Under the pieces are notes generated by a model. That model was not told the DNA's origin and did not search any database. It saw only the letters and a list, made by a program, of their open reading frames with translations. Shown one piece after another: positions 49,974-57,469 of a stretch of 64,000 nucleotides of DNA (position 1 is the stretch's first letter; each line of letters begins with the position of its first letter). The stretch lies in contig JACRNB010000005.1 of NCBI GenBank assembly GCA_016219425.1, positions 62,001-126,000 of the forward strand. The letters are read 5' to 3'. Made by a program: the position numbers and the translations under genes. This stretch comes from Betaproteobacteria bacterium. GTDB lineage: Bacteria > Pseudomonadota > Gammaproteobacteria > Burkholderiales > Thiobacillaceae.

Positions 49974-51293
49974 ATGCCCCTCCGTCCCACCCTGCTCACC
50001 GCCGCCCTGCTTCTCGCCCTGCCCCCCGCCTGGGGCGCCAACCTGGGCGGCCTCTACCAGCAGGCCCTGGAGCAGGACGCCCAGTACGCCGCCGCGCGCG
50101 AGACCTACAAGGCCGGGCTGGAAAAGCTGCCCCAGGCCCAGGCCGCGCAGCGCCCCACCGTACAGGTCAGCGGCAACGCCCGCCTCGCCAACAGCCGCAC
50201 CGAAATCAGCGGCGCCGCCACCACGCTCAACTACCAGCCCCACGGCTTCACACTCTCCCTCAGCCAGTCCCTCTACAACCAGCAGAACATCGAGAACGTG
50301 GAGATCGGCAAGCTTCAGGTCGCCCTGGCGGAGCAACAGCTCAAGCTGGCGGAACAGGAGTTGCTGCTGCGCGTGGCCAAGGCCTACTTCGAAACGCTCC
50401 AGGCCCAGGACGCCCTGGAGACCGCCAACGCCCAGAAGCAGGCCATCGGCGAACAACTCGCCCTGGCAAAAAAGAGTTTCGAAGTGGGCAACGCCACCAT
50501 TACCGACGCCCACGAGGCCCAGGCCCGCTACGACCTGACCGAGGCGCAGGAGATTGCCGCGCGCAACGATCTGGACGTGAAGCGCCGCGCTTTGGAAAAG
50601 ATCATCAACCAGGAAACGCCGCGCCTCGCCCTGCTGGCGGACGCGATCCAGGCGCCCCTGCCCCAGCCCAACGACATGAACGCCTGGGTGCGCCAGGCCG
50701 AAGCCGGCAGTCTCAGCGTCAGCCTGGCCCAGTCTGCGCTGGAGGTGTCCCGGCGGCAGGTGCAGGTGCAGCGCGCCGGCAACAAGCCCACCCTGAGTCT
50801 GGGCGCCAGCTACAGCGACAACCGCGATCAGGCCCAGAGCACCATCAAGGGGGTGGACAGTCGCAGCGCCCTCATCGGCGTGGAACTGGCCTGGACCCCG
50901 TATCAGGGCGGCGTGGTGGATTCCCGCGTGAAAGAGGCCATCGCCAACCAGGAAAAGGCCCGTTTCGACCTCGACCACGCCCGCCGCCAGGCTGTGCTCG
51001 ACGCGCGCCAGGGTTTCCTGGGCGTGCTCTCCGGCGACGCCCGCATCAAGGCGCTGGACCAGGCCCTGATTTCCAGCGAGGCGCAGCTCAAATCCACCAA
51101 ACTCGGCCTGGAAGTCGGGGTGCGCACCCGTGTGGACGTGCTCAACGCCCAGCAGCAGGTCTTCAGCACCAAACGCGACCTCGCCGCAGCGCGCTACCAG
51201 ACCCTGATCTCCGGTCTGCAACTCAAGGCCGCCGCCGGCAGCGTGGGCGAGGCCGACCTCAAGGCCATCGACCAACTGCTGCGCGAGCCGTAA
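49974..51293 (+). CDS. tolC: TolC-family outer-membrane efflux channel
   Basis: This 439-residue protein has signal MPLRPTLLTAALLLALPPAWGA. Two TolC repeats each hold long helices: LGGLYQQALEQDAQYAAARE in the first, and NDMNAWVRQAEAGSLSVSLA with GVELAWTPYQGGVVDSRVKE in the second. RVDVLNAQQQVFSTKRDLAAARY is the typical end. It forms the trimeric exit duct for RND or type I systems, and the upstream RND pair is a natural partner. The ATG at 49974 is set by the signal peptide. Confidence 0.95.
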   Translation: MPLRPTLLTAALLLALPPAWGANLGGLYQQALEQDAQYAAARETYKAGLEKLPQAQAAQRPTVQVSGNARLANSRTEISGAATTLNYQPHGFTLSLSQSLYNQQNIENVEIGKLQVALAEQQLKLAEQELLLRVAKAYFETLQAQDALETANAQKQAIGEQLALAKKSFEVGNATITDAHEAQARYDLTEAQEIAARNDLDVKRRALEKIINQETPRLALLADAIQAPLPQPNDMNAWVRQAEAGSLSVSLAQSALEVSRRQVQVQRAGNKPTLSLGASYSDNRDQAQSTIKGVDSRSALIGVELAWTPYQGGVVDSRVKEAIANQEKARFDLDHARRQAVLDARQGFLGVLSGDARIKALDQALISSEAQLKSTKLGLEVGVRTRVDVLNAQQQVFSTKRDLAAARYQTLISGLQLKAAAGSVGEADLKAIDQLLREP

Positions 51294-51300
51294 CCGCTCC

Positions 51301-52095
51301 TCAGTCCCGATACAGCGCCCGCACCCTCTCCAGGTCTTCCGCCGTATCCACCCCCGGCGGCAGGGGCTGCGGGATGGTGAGCACGATGATGCGGTGGCCG
51401 TGCCAGAGGGCGCGCAACTGTTCCAGCGATTCAAACGCCTCCAGCGGCGGACGTTCCAGGCCGGGGTAGGCCTTGAGAAAACCGACGCGGTAAGCGTAAA
51501 GGCCGATATGGCGGTGGAAGGTCAAACCGGATGGAATCGTCGCTCCCTCACCCCCGGCCCCTCCCCCGGCGGGGGAGGGGAGTAAAGCCCACGCATCGCG
51601 CGCCCAGGGGATGGGCGCGCGCGAGAAGGTGAGGGCGTAGCCGTTTCGGTCCATCACCACCTTGACCACGTTGGGGTTGAAGACCTCCGCCGGATCGTGG
51701 ATGGGGTGGCACAGGGTAGCCATGGCGGCGTCCGGATGGTCGTACAGGGCCTGGGCCGTGGCGCGGATCAGGGCGGGGTCGATCAGAGGCTCGTCCCCCT
51801 GCACGTTCACCACCACCGCATCGTCCGCCCAGCCCAGCCTGCCCGCCACCTCGGCCAGACGGTCGGTGCCGGAGGCGCAGTCGGGCGAGGTCATGACGGC
51901 GCGATGGCCATGCGCCTCCACCGCCGCCGCCACCTCGGCATGGTCCGTGGCGGCCCATACCTGCGCCGCCCCCGAGGCCGCCGCGCGCTCCAGCACCCGC
52001 ACCACCATGGGCTTGCCGGCGATATCGGCCAGGGGTTTGGCGGGCAGGCGGGTAGAGGCGTAGCGGGCGGGGATGACGGCGTAAAAGGCGGACAT
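51301..52095 (-). CDS. kdsB: 3-deoxy-manno-octulosonate cytidylyltransferase with in-frame repeat insertion
   Basis: This 264-residue enzyme activates KDO as CMP-KDO for lipopolysaccharide. It shows [40 protein letters not shown] and [17 protein letters not shown]. The end [13 protein letters not shown]-type motif is present. Between IPWARDA and [12 protein letters not shown] there are about 17 extra residues ([20 protein letters not shown]), encoded by one module of the GC-rich palindromic repeat. The usual protein is about 250 residues. The insertion is in frame and lies in a surface loop by position, so activity is probably kept. Confidence 0.93.
   Translation of the reverse strand: MSAFYAVIPARYASTRLPAKPLADIAGKPMVVRVLERAAASGAAQVWAATDHAEVAAAVEAHGHRAVMTSPDCASGTDRLAEVAGRLGWADDAVVVNVQGDEPLIDPALIRATAQALYDHPDAAMATLCHPIHDPAEVFNPNVVKVVMDRNGYALTFSRAPIPWARDAWALLPSPAGGGAGGEGATIPSGLTFHRHIGLYAYRVGFLKAYPGLERPPLEAFESLEQLRALWHGHRIIVLTIPQPLPPGVDTAEDLERVRALYRD
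51541..51583. repeat. GC-rich palindromic repeat module inside kdsB
   Basis: GCTCCCTCACCCCCGGCC plus the CCCCTCCCCCGGCGGGGGAG hairpin is the same module as at 15297 and 45820. It is inserted in frame in the kdsB coding sequence. Confidence 0.85.
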
Positions 52096-52158
52096 GGCGG
52101 CTCCTGGCAGGGGGCAAATTATCGGCCCCCGGATTCGGGGCATGGTTGACAATTTCGT

Positions 52159-52186
52159 TAAAGATCAAGAGTCTTTTGTCCGATAA
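52159..52186 (+). promoter_or_regulatory. Sigma-28-like promoter of the GGDEF gene
   Basis: TAAA, 16 bases, then TCCGATAA resembles the FliA promoter TAAA-N15-GCCGATAA with one extra spacer base. It lies 33 bases before the GTG start. Together with the two chemoreceptor promoters it suggests a shared motility regulon. Confidence 0.65.
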
Positions 52187-52219
52187 GGGCTTGTCCCAAG
52201 GAATACGTCGGAGCGTGCA

Positions 52220-53452
52220 GTGTCCATACAGAGCTTCTCTCAGGAGGGTTCGAAATCGTTGTCCACGATGCTGGGCGCGGGATTCGCCTTGCTCCTCCTG
52301 ATCATGGCGGCGCTGATCGGACACGCGGTCTGGAGCATCCACAACCTGGAAACGCGCATGGGCGAGATCGTCGATGTGCGCAATCGCAAGATCCAGTTGG
52401 CCACCGACCTGCAAGAGGCGGCCCACAACCGCCACAGCGCCCTGGGCTACCAGGCCATCGCCAAAGACCCGTTCGAGCGGGACGAGAATTTCCAGCAATT
52501 CACCAAATGGGGTTTCCGGGTAGGTCAGGCGCGCAACGACCTCAAGGCCATGACCCTGGATTCGTTCGAAAAGGTGAACCTGGCGCAGCAGGATCTGCTG
52601 GTGGTGAAGATCACCGCCCTGCACGATGAAATCAGCGACCTGGCGGCGCGCGACCATGCCGGACAGGCGCTGGACCTGATCGCCGTGGAGTTGCGTCCGC
52701 TCAACATGCAATTCACCGAGACGGTGGAGCGCTTGCGCCACTACGAGCGCGACAAGATCAAGCAATCGCTGCTGGAAACCCAGGCCGCCACGGGAACGGC
52801 GATCCGTTTGCACCTTGCGGCGGGGGCCGTGGCGCTACTCCTGGCCGCTGCCGTGGGCGGACTCACGCGCCGCCTGCTGCGTCGGCAGATGGGCCAGATC
52901 TTCGAACACATGTCCGCCCTGCGGGAGGCGGGCGAACAACTGCATCATCAGGCCACGCACGACCCGCTCACCGGGTTGGCGAATCGATCCCTGTTCTACC
53001 AGCGCCTGTACGAGGCCATGGCCCATGCGCGGGAGGAAAACCTCAAGGTGGGGGTGCTGTACCTGGATCTGGATGACTTCAAGCCGGTCAACGACCTGTA
53101 CGGCCACGCGGCGGGCGACAAATTGCTGGAGGAGGTCGCGGTGCGCCTGAAAGGCCTGGTGCGCATCACCGACACCGTGGCGCGTCTGGGCGGGGACGAA
53201 TTCGCCCTGGTCATGCTGGGTCTGGAAGGGGTGGAACAGCGCGATACCCTGTATCGCCATCTCGCCGAGGCCATGGCGCAGCCGGTACGGATAGGCGACC
53301 TGGAATTGAAGACGGGGTGCAGCATCGGCTGCGCCATCTTCCCCGCAGACGGCGAGCGCATGGACGAGCTGCTGTGCGCCGCCGACTCCCGCATGTACGA
53401 ACACAAACGCCTGCGCAAGGAAGCGCGCGGGCATAAATCAGTGGTTCGTTAG
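52220..53452 (+). CDS. Membrane-bound diguanylate cyclase
   Basis: This 410-residue protein has a first membrane helix (MLGAGFALLLLIMAALIGHA), a periplasmic four-helix sensor (about residues 40-195) and a second helix (LHLAAGAVALLLAAAVGGL). The GGDEF domain has THDPLTGLANRSLFYQRL and ARLGGDEFALVMLG. An RxxD inhibitory site (RITD) lies five residues before GGDEF, so product inhibition is expected. It makes c-di-GMP. The GTG at 52220 has GGAG upstream. Confidence 0.93.
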   Translation: MSIQSFSQEGSKSLSTMLGAGFALLLLIMAALIGHAVWSIHNLETRMGEIVDVRNRKIQLATDLQEAAHNRHSALGYQAIAKDPFERDENFQQFTKWGFRVGQARNDLKAMTLDSFEKVNLAQQDLLVVKITALHDEISDLAARDHAGQALDLIAVELRPLNMQFTETVERLRHYERDKIKQSLLETQAATGTAIRLHLAAGAVALLLAAAVGGLTRRLLRRQMGQIFEHMSALREAGEQLHHQATHDPLTGLANRSLFYQRLYEAMAHAREENLKVGVLYLDLDDFKPVNDLYGHAAGDKLLEEVAVRLKGLVRITDTVARLGGDEFALVMLGLEGVEQRDTLYRHLAEAMAQPVRIGDLELKTGCSIGCAIFPADGERMDELLCAADSRMYEHKRLRKEARGHKSVVR

Positions 53453-53506
53453 CAGAGTCCCCGGCTCGGGAAAAGCGCCCGCGCCGCTTGCCGTGTTTGT
53501 ATGCGC

Positions 53507-53522
53507 GTATCCGACCGGATAC
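53507..53522 (+). promoter_or_regulatory. Palindromic operator before the HigBA-like module
   Basis: GTATCCG ac CGGATAC is a perfect inverted repeat with 7-bp arms and a 2-bp spacer, ten bases before the toxin ATG. The antitoxin of the module is a helix-turn-helix protein that would be expected to bind here. Confidence 0.65.
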
Positions 53523-53532
53523 CATTGACACC

Positions 53533-53832
53533 ATGAACACCTTTCACCGCTCCGATGAATTCGACTCTTGGCTCGCAGCATTGAAAGACAAGATGGGCCG
53601 TGGTCGCATCGTTCACCGTATCCGGTCAGCCGAGCATGGCAACTTCGGCGACTGCGAGCCCGTGGGCGCAGGGGTCTCAGAAATGCGCATTCATTTCGGC
53701 CCCGGTTATCGGGTCTATTTCACCCGTCGCGGCGAGGTGATCTATCTGCTTCTGTTGGGTGGCGACAAGTCCTCACAGAAGCGTGACATTAAGCGCGCCA
53801 TTGATATGGCGCGGGCTTTGGAAAAGGAGTGA
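53533..53832 (+). CDS. RelE/HigB-family toxin (addiction module killer protein)
   Basis: This 99-residue toxin has the family pattern: FDSWLAALKDKMGRGRIVHR, EHGNFGDCEPVGAGVSEMRI, HFGPGYRVYFTRRGEVIYLL and GGDKSSQKRDIKRAIDMA. Members cut mRNA at the ribosome. The ATG at 53533 follows the palindromic operator; the track start lies upstream of it. The toxin-first order with a helix-turn-helix antitoxin fits HigBA-like modules. Confidence 0.9.
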   Translation: MNTFHRSDEFDSWLAALKDKMGRGRIVHRIRSAEHGNFGDCEPVGAGVSEMRIHFGPGYRVYFTRRGEVIYLLLLGGDKSSQKRDIKRAIDMARALEKE

Positions 53833-53836
53833 CGCC

Positions 53837-54124
53837 ATGGCCAAATTCGCCCCCTTCGACGCTGCCGATTACCTTGATGATGAAGAAACCATCGCGGAAT
53901 ACATAACCGCTGCGCTGGAAGATCCTAATCCCGATGTATTCCTAACCGCAGTGCGTGATGTGGCTCGCGCCCGCGGTATGGCGCAACTTGCAAAAGATGC
54001 CGGCCTCGGTCGCGAGAGCCTATACAAGGCGCTTACGCCCGGCGCCAAGCCACGCTACGACACGATGCTCAAGCTACTTCATGCCCTCGGCATCAAGCTC
54101 TCAGCTTCTCCAGTCCATCTGTGA
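53837..54124 (+). CDS. HigA-like helix-turn-helix antitoxin
   Basis: This 95-residue protein contains FDAADYLDDEETIAEYITAA then a helix-turn-helix MAQLAKDAGLGRESLYKALT with the end MLKLLHALGIKLSASP. It is the usual partner of killer proteins of this type. AGGAG lies just before the ATG, four bases after the toxin stop. It should neutralise the toxin and repress the operon through the palindrome at 53507. Confidence 0.9.
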   Translation: MAKFAPFDAADYLDDEETIAEYITAALEDPNPDVFLTAVRDVARARGMAQLAKDAGLGRESLYKALTPGAKPRYDTMLKLLHALGIKLSASPVHL

Positions 54125-54255
54125 CGATTCACGGTTCCTCACCGTGAGGCCCAATCCGGCGTTGCAGGGGGGGCGCTACGCTCAAAAGCCGCGCAGCGCT
54201 GGTTGGATTTTTCGAGGCCCCCATAGGTGAAAGCCCTATGGCCAGGTTTGCATTG

Positions 54256-54972
54256 TTAGCGCATCCCGAACGCCAGCGCCGCCAGCAGCAGGGTTTCATT
54301 CCATTCCACCCCTGCGCCGAGGGCATCGCCGGTCATGCCTCCCAGTTTCCGGCGCAGGTATATGAACCAGCCCGTCGCTGCGAGCGGGGCGATCAGCAGC
54401 GCCGGTGCGAGTGCGGCGCTGGTCAGGCCCAGCAGCGCGCCCCACAGTAGCGTGACCGGGGCGGCGGCGCGCCAGCCGAAGCGTTCACCCAGGCCCGGTT
54501 TGATCGAAGGCAGACGGGTCCAGATCAGCACCCCCCAACGTCCCCAGGCCGCGATCAGCGGCACGGCCCAGAACGCCCCCGCGCGCGCCAGCAGCATGAG
54601 CAGCACCAGCTTGGCGAGAAGTTGCATGAACAAGGCTACGGCCCCGAACACGCCCAGGTGCGGGTCGGCCAGCACGGCCAGAAGGCGTTCCCGGTCGCGG
54701 TGGGCCGCCCCCAGGGCATCGGCCAGGTCGGCCAGGCCGTCCAGGTGCAGCGCCCCCGTCACCCCCACCCAGACCGCCAGCCCCAACAGCGCGCCCAGCC
54801 AGGGGTCGATCTGCGCGCCCAGCGCCATTGCCGCGGCGACGAGCGCGCCGACGAGCAGGCCGACCAGGGGAAACCAGACCACGCACCCGGCCTGCTCTTC
54901 GGCGCGAAAGTCCTTGAGCGGCGGCGTCGGCAGCCGGGTCAGGAACTGGAGGGCGAGGATCAGGCTGCGCAT
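54256..54972 (-). CDS. cobS: Adenosylcobinamide-GDP ribazoletransferase (cobalamin synthase)
   Basis: This 238-residue membrane enzyme joins adenosylcobinamide-GDP and alpha-ribazole. It begins [19 protein letters not shown] and has the metal-binding motif VTGALHLDGLADLADALGAA, with helices throughout. The end GGMTGDALGAGVEWNETLLL is typical. The ATG at 54972 overlaps the cobC end by 13 bases; the longer ORF is a cobC shadow. The 131 bases between it and the HigA-like gene hold a small hairpin (CACGGT-ACCGTG) near 54130 and otherwise nothing assigned. Confidence 0.94.
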   Translation of the reverse strand: MRSLILALQFLTRLPTPPLKDFRAEEQAGCVVWFPLVGLLVGALVAAAMALGAQIDPWLGALLGLAVWVGVTGALHLDGLADLADALGAAHRDRERLLAVLADPHLGVFGAVALFMQLLAKLVLLMLLARAGAFWAVPLIAAWGRWGVLIWTRLPSIKPGLGERFGWRAAAPVTLLWGALLGLTSAALAPALLIAPLAATGWFIYLRRKLGGMTGDALGAGVEWNETLLLAALAFGMR

Positions 54973-55565
54973 GCGTTCAGGTGCAGCAGCACGGGGGCAT
55001 GGCCCGCCAGATGGGAGATGCGGAAGTGGCCGCATTCCGGCAGGGCGATGCGCCAGACGTGGCCTTCCGGCAGGCCGATCAGGTCCATGAGCAGGGCGCG
55101 CATCACCCCAGCATGGGTGACGAGCAGGCGATGACCGCCGTCGGCATCCGCCAGCCAGTCCTGCCATGCGGTTGCAACGCGCGCGCGCAGGCCCGCGAGC
55201 GATTCGCCCCCTGGCGCGGCGCAGGCATGGTCGCGGAAGCGGGCGTATAGCTCCGGGTCGCGCAGGGCGGCCTCGTCCGGGGTAAGCCCTTCCCAGGCGC
55301 CGAACGCCATTTCGCGGAACCCTTCCAGCAGCGTCAGCGGTACGCCGCGCGTTTGGGCATGGTGCGCGGCAGCCTCGCGGCAACGGGTCCGGGGCGAAGC
55401 GGCAATCCGGTCGCATGGCGGCGCATCCAGCCGCGTCAGCGCCGCTGCCATGGCGGCGCGGCCCGCGTCCGACAGCGGATCATCCTGTGCGCCCCGGAAC
55501 ACATGGGCGCGGCCCGCCGTCTGGCCGTGGCGCAGCACGGTCACCAGGGTGGGTTCAGGGGGCAT
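54960..55565 (-). CDS. cobC: Histidine phosphatase, probable alpha-ribazole phosphatase
   Basis: This 201-residue histidine phosphatase has catalytic [18 protein letters not shown] and the second histidine in [38 protein letters not shown] is also typical. In this position, between cobT and cobS, it is expected to dephosphorylate alpha-ribazole phosphate. The ATG at 55565 overlaps the cobT end by 11 bases, and the 3' end overlaps cobS. Confidence 0.9.
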   Translation of the reverse strand: MPPEPTLVTVLRHGQTAGRAHVFRGAQDDPLSDAGRAAMAAALTRLDAPPCDRIAASPRTRCREAAAHHAQTRGVPLTLLEGFREMAFGAWEGLTPDEAALRDPELYARFRDHACAAPGGESLAGLRARVATAWQDWLADADGGHRLLVTHAGVMRALLMDLIGLPEGHVWRIALPECGHFRISHLAGHAPVLLHLNACAA

Positions 55566-56856
55566 TGCTGATATTGGCCTCGGCGAAGGTGGCCATGCCC
55601 TTGTGCAGGGCGCAGGCCAGGCGCAACAGGGGCAGGGCGACGGCGGCGCCGCTGCCTTCACCCAGGCGCAGGTCGAGTTGCAGCAGGGGCTTCGCCTCCA
55701 GCGCCGCCAGCAGGCGCGCATGTCCCGGCTCGGACCCGGCGTGGGAGAACAGCAGCCAGTCGCGCACGCCGGGGTGGATGCGGCAGGCCGCGAGCGCGGC
55801 AGCGGTGGTGATGAAGCCGTCCACCAGGGCGGGCAGCCCGGCCTGGGCGCAGGCGATGTAAGCGCCCGCCAACGCGGCGATCTCGAAACCGCCCAGGCAG
55901 CGCAACGCCCTGCTCCCTTCTCCCTCCGGGAGAAGGGCTGGGGATGAGGGAGCCGCGGTGGCGTGAGCGAAGCTTGCTCCCTCACCCCGGCCCTCCCCCG
56001 GGGGGGGAGGGAGAAAACCGTGGCGCGTCGGTCCCTGGTCGATCACCGCCGCCTGGCGCGCCGCAGGTGTGGCGTCCAACGCCCGGCTCCCTTCTCCCTC
56101 CGGGAGAAGGGCTGGGGATGAGGGAACCGCGGCGGCGTGAGCGAAGGTTGCTCCCTCACCCCGGCCCTCCCCCGGCGGGGGAGGGAGAAAACCATGCAGC
56201 GCGAGCCCGCGGTCGATCACCGCCGCCTTGTGCGCCACGCCTTCAGCGGTCAGCCCCGTGCCGGGGCCGGCCAGGGCCGCGCCGGGCAGGCCGAGCAGGG
56301 CGCAGCCCAGGGCGGCGGCGGCGGTGGTGTTGCCGATGCCCATCTCGCCGCCAATGAAAATGTCCGTCCCCGCCGCGCGCGCGCGTTCCACGGCGCGCCG
56401 TCCCGCGCTCAGGGCGTGTTCCAGTTGCCCCGGCGTCATGGCCGGCCCCTGCGTGAAATTGGCCGTGCCCGCGCCGGCCTGGTCCCACACCACGCCGGGC
56501 AGGGGGGCGGCGGCCAGGGTGCCCGCGTCCACCACCTCCAGGGTCGCGCCGTTCTCGCGCGCCAGCACGGCGATGGCTGCGCCGCCGGCGACGAAGTTGG
56601 CCAGCATCTGTTGCGTCACCACCTGCGGAAAGGCGGCCACGCCTTCCGCCACCACGCCGTGGTCGCCGGCAAAGACGGTGATCCAGGGGCGGGCGAGGGC
56701 GGGCCGTTCGCGTCCCTGCATCGCCGCCAGCGCGACGGCGACCTCTTCCAGCCGCCCCAGGCTGCCGGGCGGCTTGGTCAGGGTGCTCTGGCGCGCCAGG
56801 GCGGCCTGACGGGCAGTCTGGTCGAGGGCGGCGGCGGGGGCGTGGGTCCAGTTCAT
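55555..56856 (-). CDS. cobT: Nicotinate-nucleotide-dimethylbenzimidazole phosphoribosyltransferase with repeat insertions
   Basis: This 433-residue enzyme makes alpha-ribazole phosphate from dimethylbenzimidazole. It shows [60 protein letters not shown] and near the end [20 protein letters not shown]. Usual length is about 350. Between RGLALHG and [13 protein letters not shown] there are two tandem 58-residue units, each containing [14 protein letters not shown] and [15 protein letters not shown], encoded by the palindromic repeat. All catalytic blocks remain in frame. Whether the protein is active needs testing. Confidence 0.92.
   Translation of the reverse strand: MNWTHAPAAALDQTARQAALARQSTLTKPPGSLGRLEEVAVALAAMQGRERPALARPWITVFAGDHGVVAEGVAAFPQVVTQQMLANFVAGGAAIAVLARENGATLEVVDAGTLAAAPLPGVVWDQAGAGTANFTQGPAMTPGQLEHALSAGRRAVERARAAGTDIFIGGEMGIGNTTAAAALGCALLGLPGAALAGPGTGLTAEGVAHKAAVIDRGLALHGFLPPPPGEGRGEGATFAHAAAVPSSPALLPEGEGSRALDATPAARQAAVIDQGPTRHGFLPPPPGEGRGEGASFAHATAAPSSPALLPEGEGSRALRCLGGFEIAALAGAYIACAQAGLPALVDGFITTAAALAACRIHPGVRDWLLFSHAGSEPGHARLLAALEAKPLLQLDLRLGEGSGAAVALPLLRLACALHKGMATFAEANISNAP
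55903..56250. repeat. 174-bp tandem duplication carrying palindromic repeat pairs, inside cobT
   Basis: Units 55903-56076 and 56077-56250 are offset by exactly 174 bases (58 codons). Each contains CCCTTCTCCCTCCGGGAGAA, a GGGGATGAGGGA tail, a spacer with GGCGTGAGCGAAG, then TTGCTCCCTCACCCC and a CCCTCCCCC..GGGGGAGGG hairpin. The flanking GTCGATCACCGCCGCC part is duplicated too, so a segment of cobT was copied with the element. Confidence 0.88.
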
Positions 56857-57368
56857 GTCGATTCCGGGCGGGGTTTGAGGGCGAGGGGCAGACCGGCGGC
56901 GATGAACGTCACCTCGTCCGCGATGCGGGCGACGGCCTGGTTGAGATGGCCCGCTTCATCGACGTAGCGGCGCGTGAGTTCGCCCAGGGGGATGACCCCC
57001 AGACCGACCTCGTTGGCCACCAGGATGACGCGGCCCGGATGCCGGGGCAGGGCGTCCAGCAGGAGTGCGCGCTCACGTTCGAACACCGTCTCGCCCGCCT
57101 CCAGCAGGTTGAGCAGCCAGAGCGTGAGGCAGTCGATGAGGACGCAGCCCGGCGCGGCATCCAGGGCGGCGGCGAGGTGGAGAGGTTCTTCCCGCGTGCG
57201 CCAGGCGGCGGGGCGTTCGGCCTGGTGGCGGGCGATGCGCGCCGCCATTTCGGGGTCGCGCGCCTGGCCGGTGGCGATGAAGGTGACCGGCAGGCCGCTG
57301 GCGGCGGCGAGCGCCTGGGCGTGGCGGCTCTTGCCGGAACGTGCGCCGCCGAGGATCAGGGTGCGCAT
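56853..57368 (-). CDS. cobU: Adenosylcobinamide kinase / adenosylcobinamide-phosphate guanylyltransferase
   Basis: This 171-residue bifunctional enzyme has the P-loop [18 protein letters not shown] and the guanylylation histidine region [35 protein letters not shown] and [20 protein letters not shown] follow as usual. The ATG at 57368 is followed by a standard N-terminus. Its stop overlaps the cobT start by four bases. Confidence 0.95.
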   Translation of the reverse strand: MRTLILGGARSGKSRHAQALAAASGLPVTFIATGQARDPEMAARIARHQAERPAAWRTREEPLHLAAALDAAPGCVLIDCLTLWLLNLLEAGETVFERERALLLDALPRHPGRVILVANEVGLGVIPLGELTRRYVDEAGHLNQAVARIADEVTFIAAGLPLALKPRPEST

Positions 57369-57370
57369 TG

Positions 57371-57451
57371 GTAGGAGCCCGGCTGTGCCGGGCGATCCGG
57401 GGGCGCGGGCCGGATTCCGTACGCTATCGCCCGGCGCAGCCGGGCTCCTAC
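57371..57451. repeat. REP-like inverted repeat upstream of cobU
   Basis: GTAGGAGCCCGGCTGTGCCG GGCGAT (57371-57396) is mirrored by ATCGCCCGGCGCAGCCGGGC TCCTAC (57426-57451) around a 29-base loop. The GTAGGAGC...GCTCCTAC form resembles REP elements known in Pseudomonas and relatives. Confidence 0.85.
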
Positions 57452-57469
57452 AGGGAGGGGTGGCGGGCA

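Noticed and set aside
51541-51583. Frameshifted or broken kdsB because of the GC-rich insertion
   Set aside because: The frame is continuous and all family motifs before and after the insertion are present, so it is not called a pseudogene.
55903-56250. Possible CRISPR-like repeats in cobT
   Set aside because: There are only two units, the whole 174 bases are duplicated with no unique spacers, and the reading frame of cobT continues through them.
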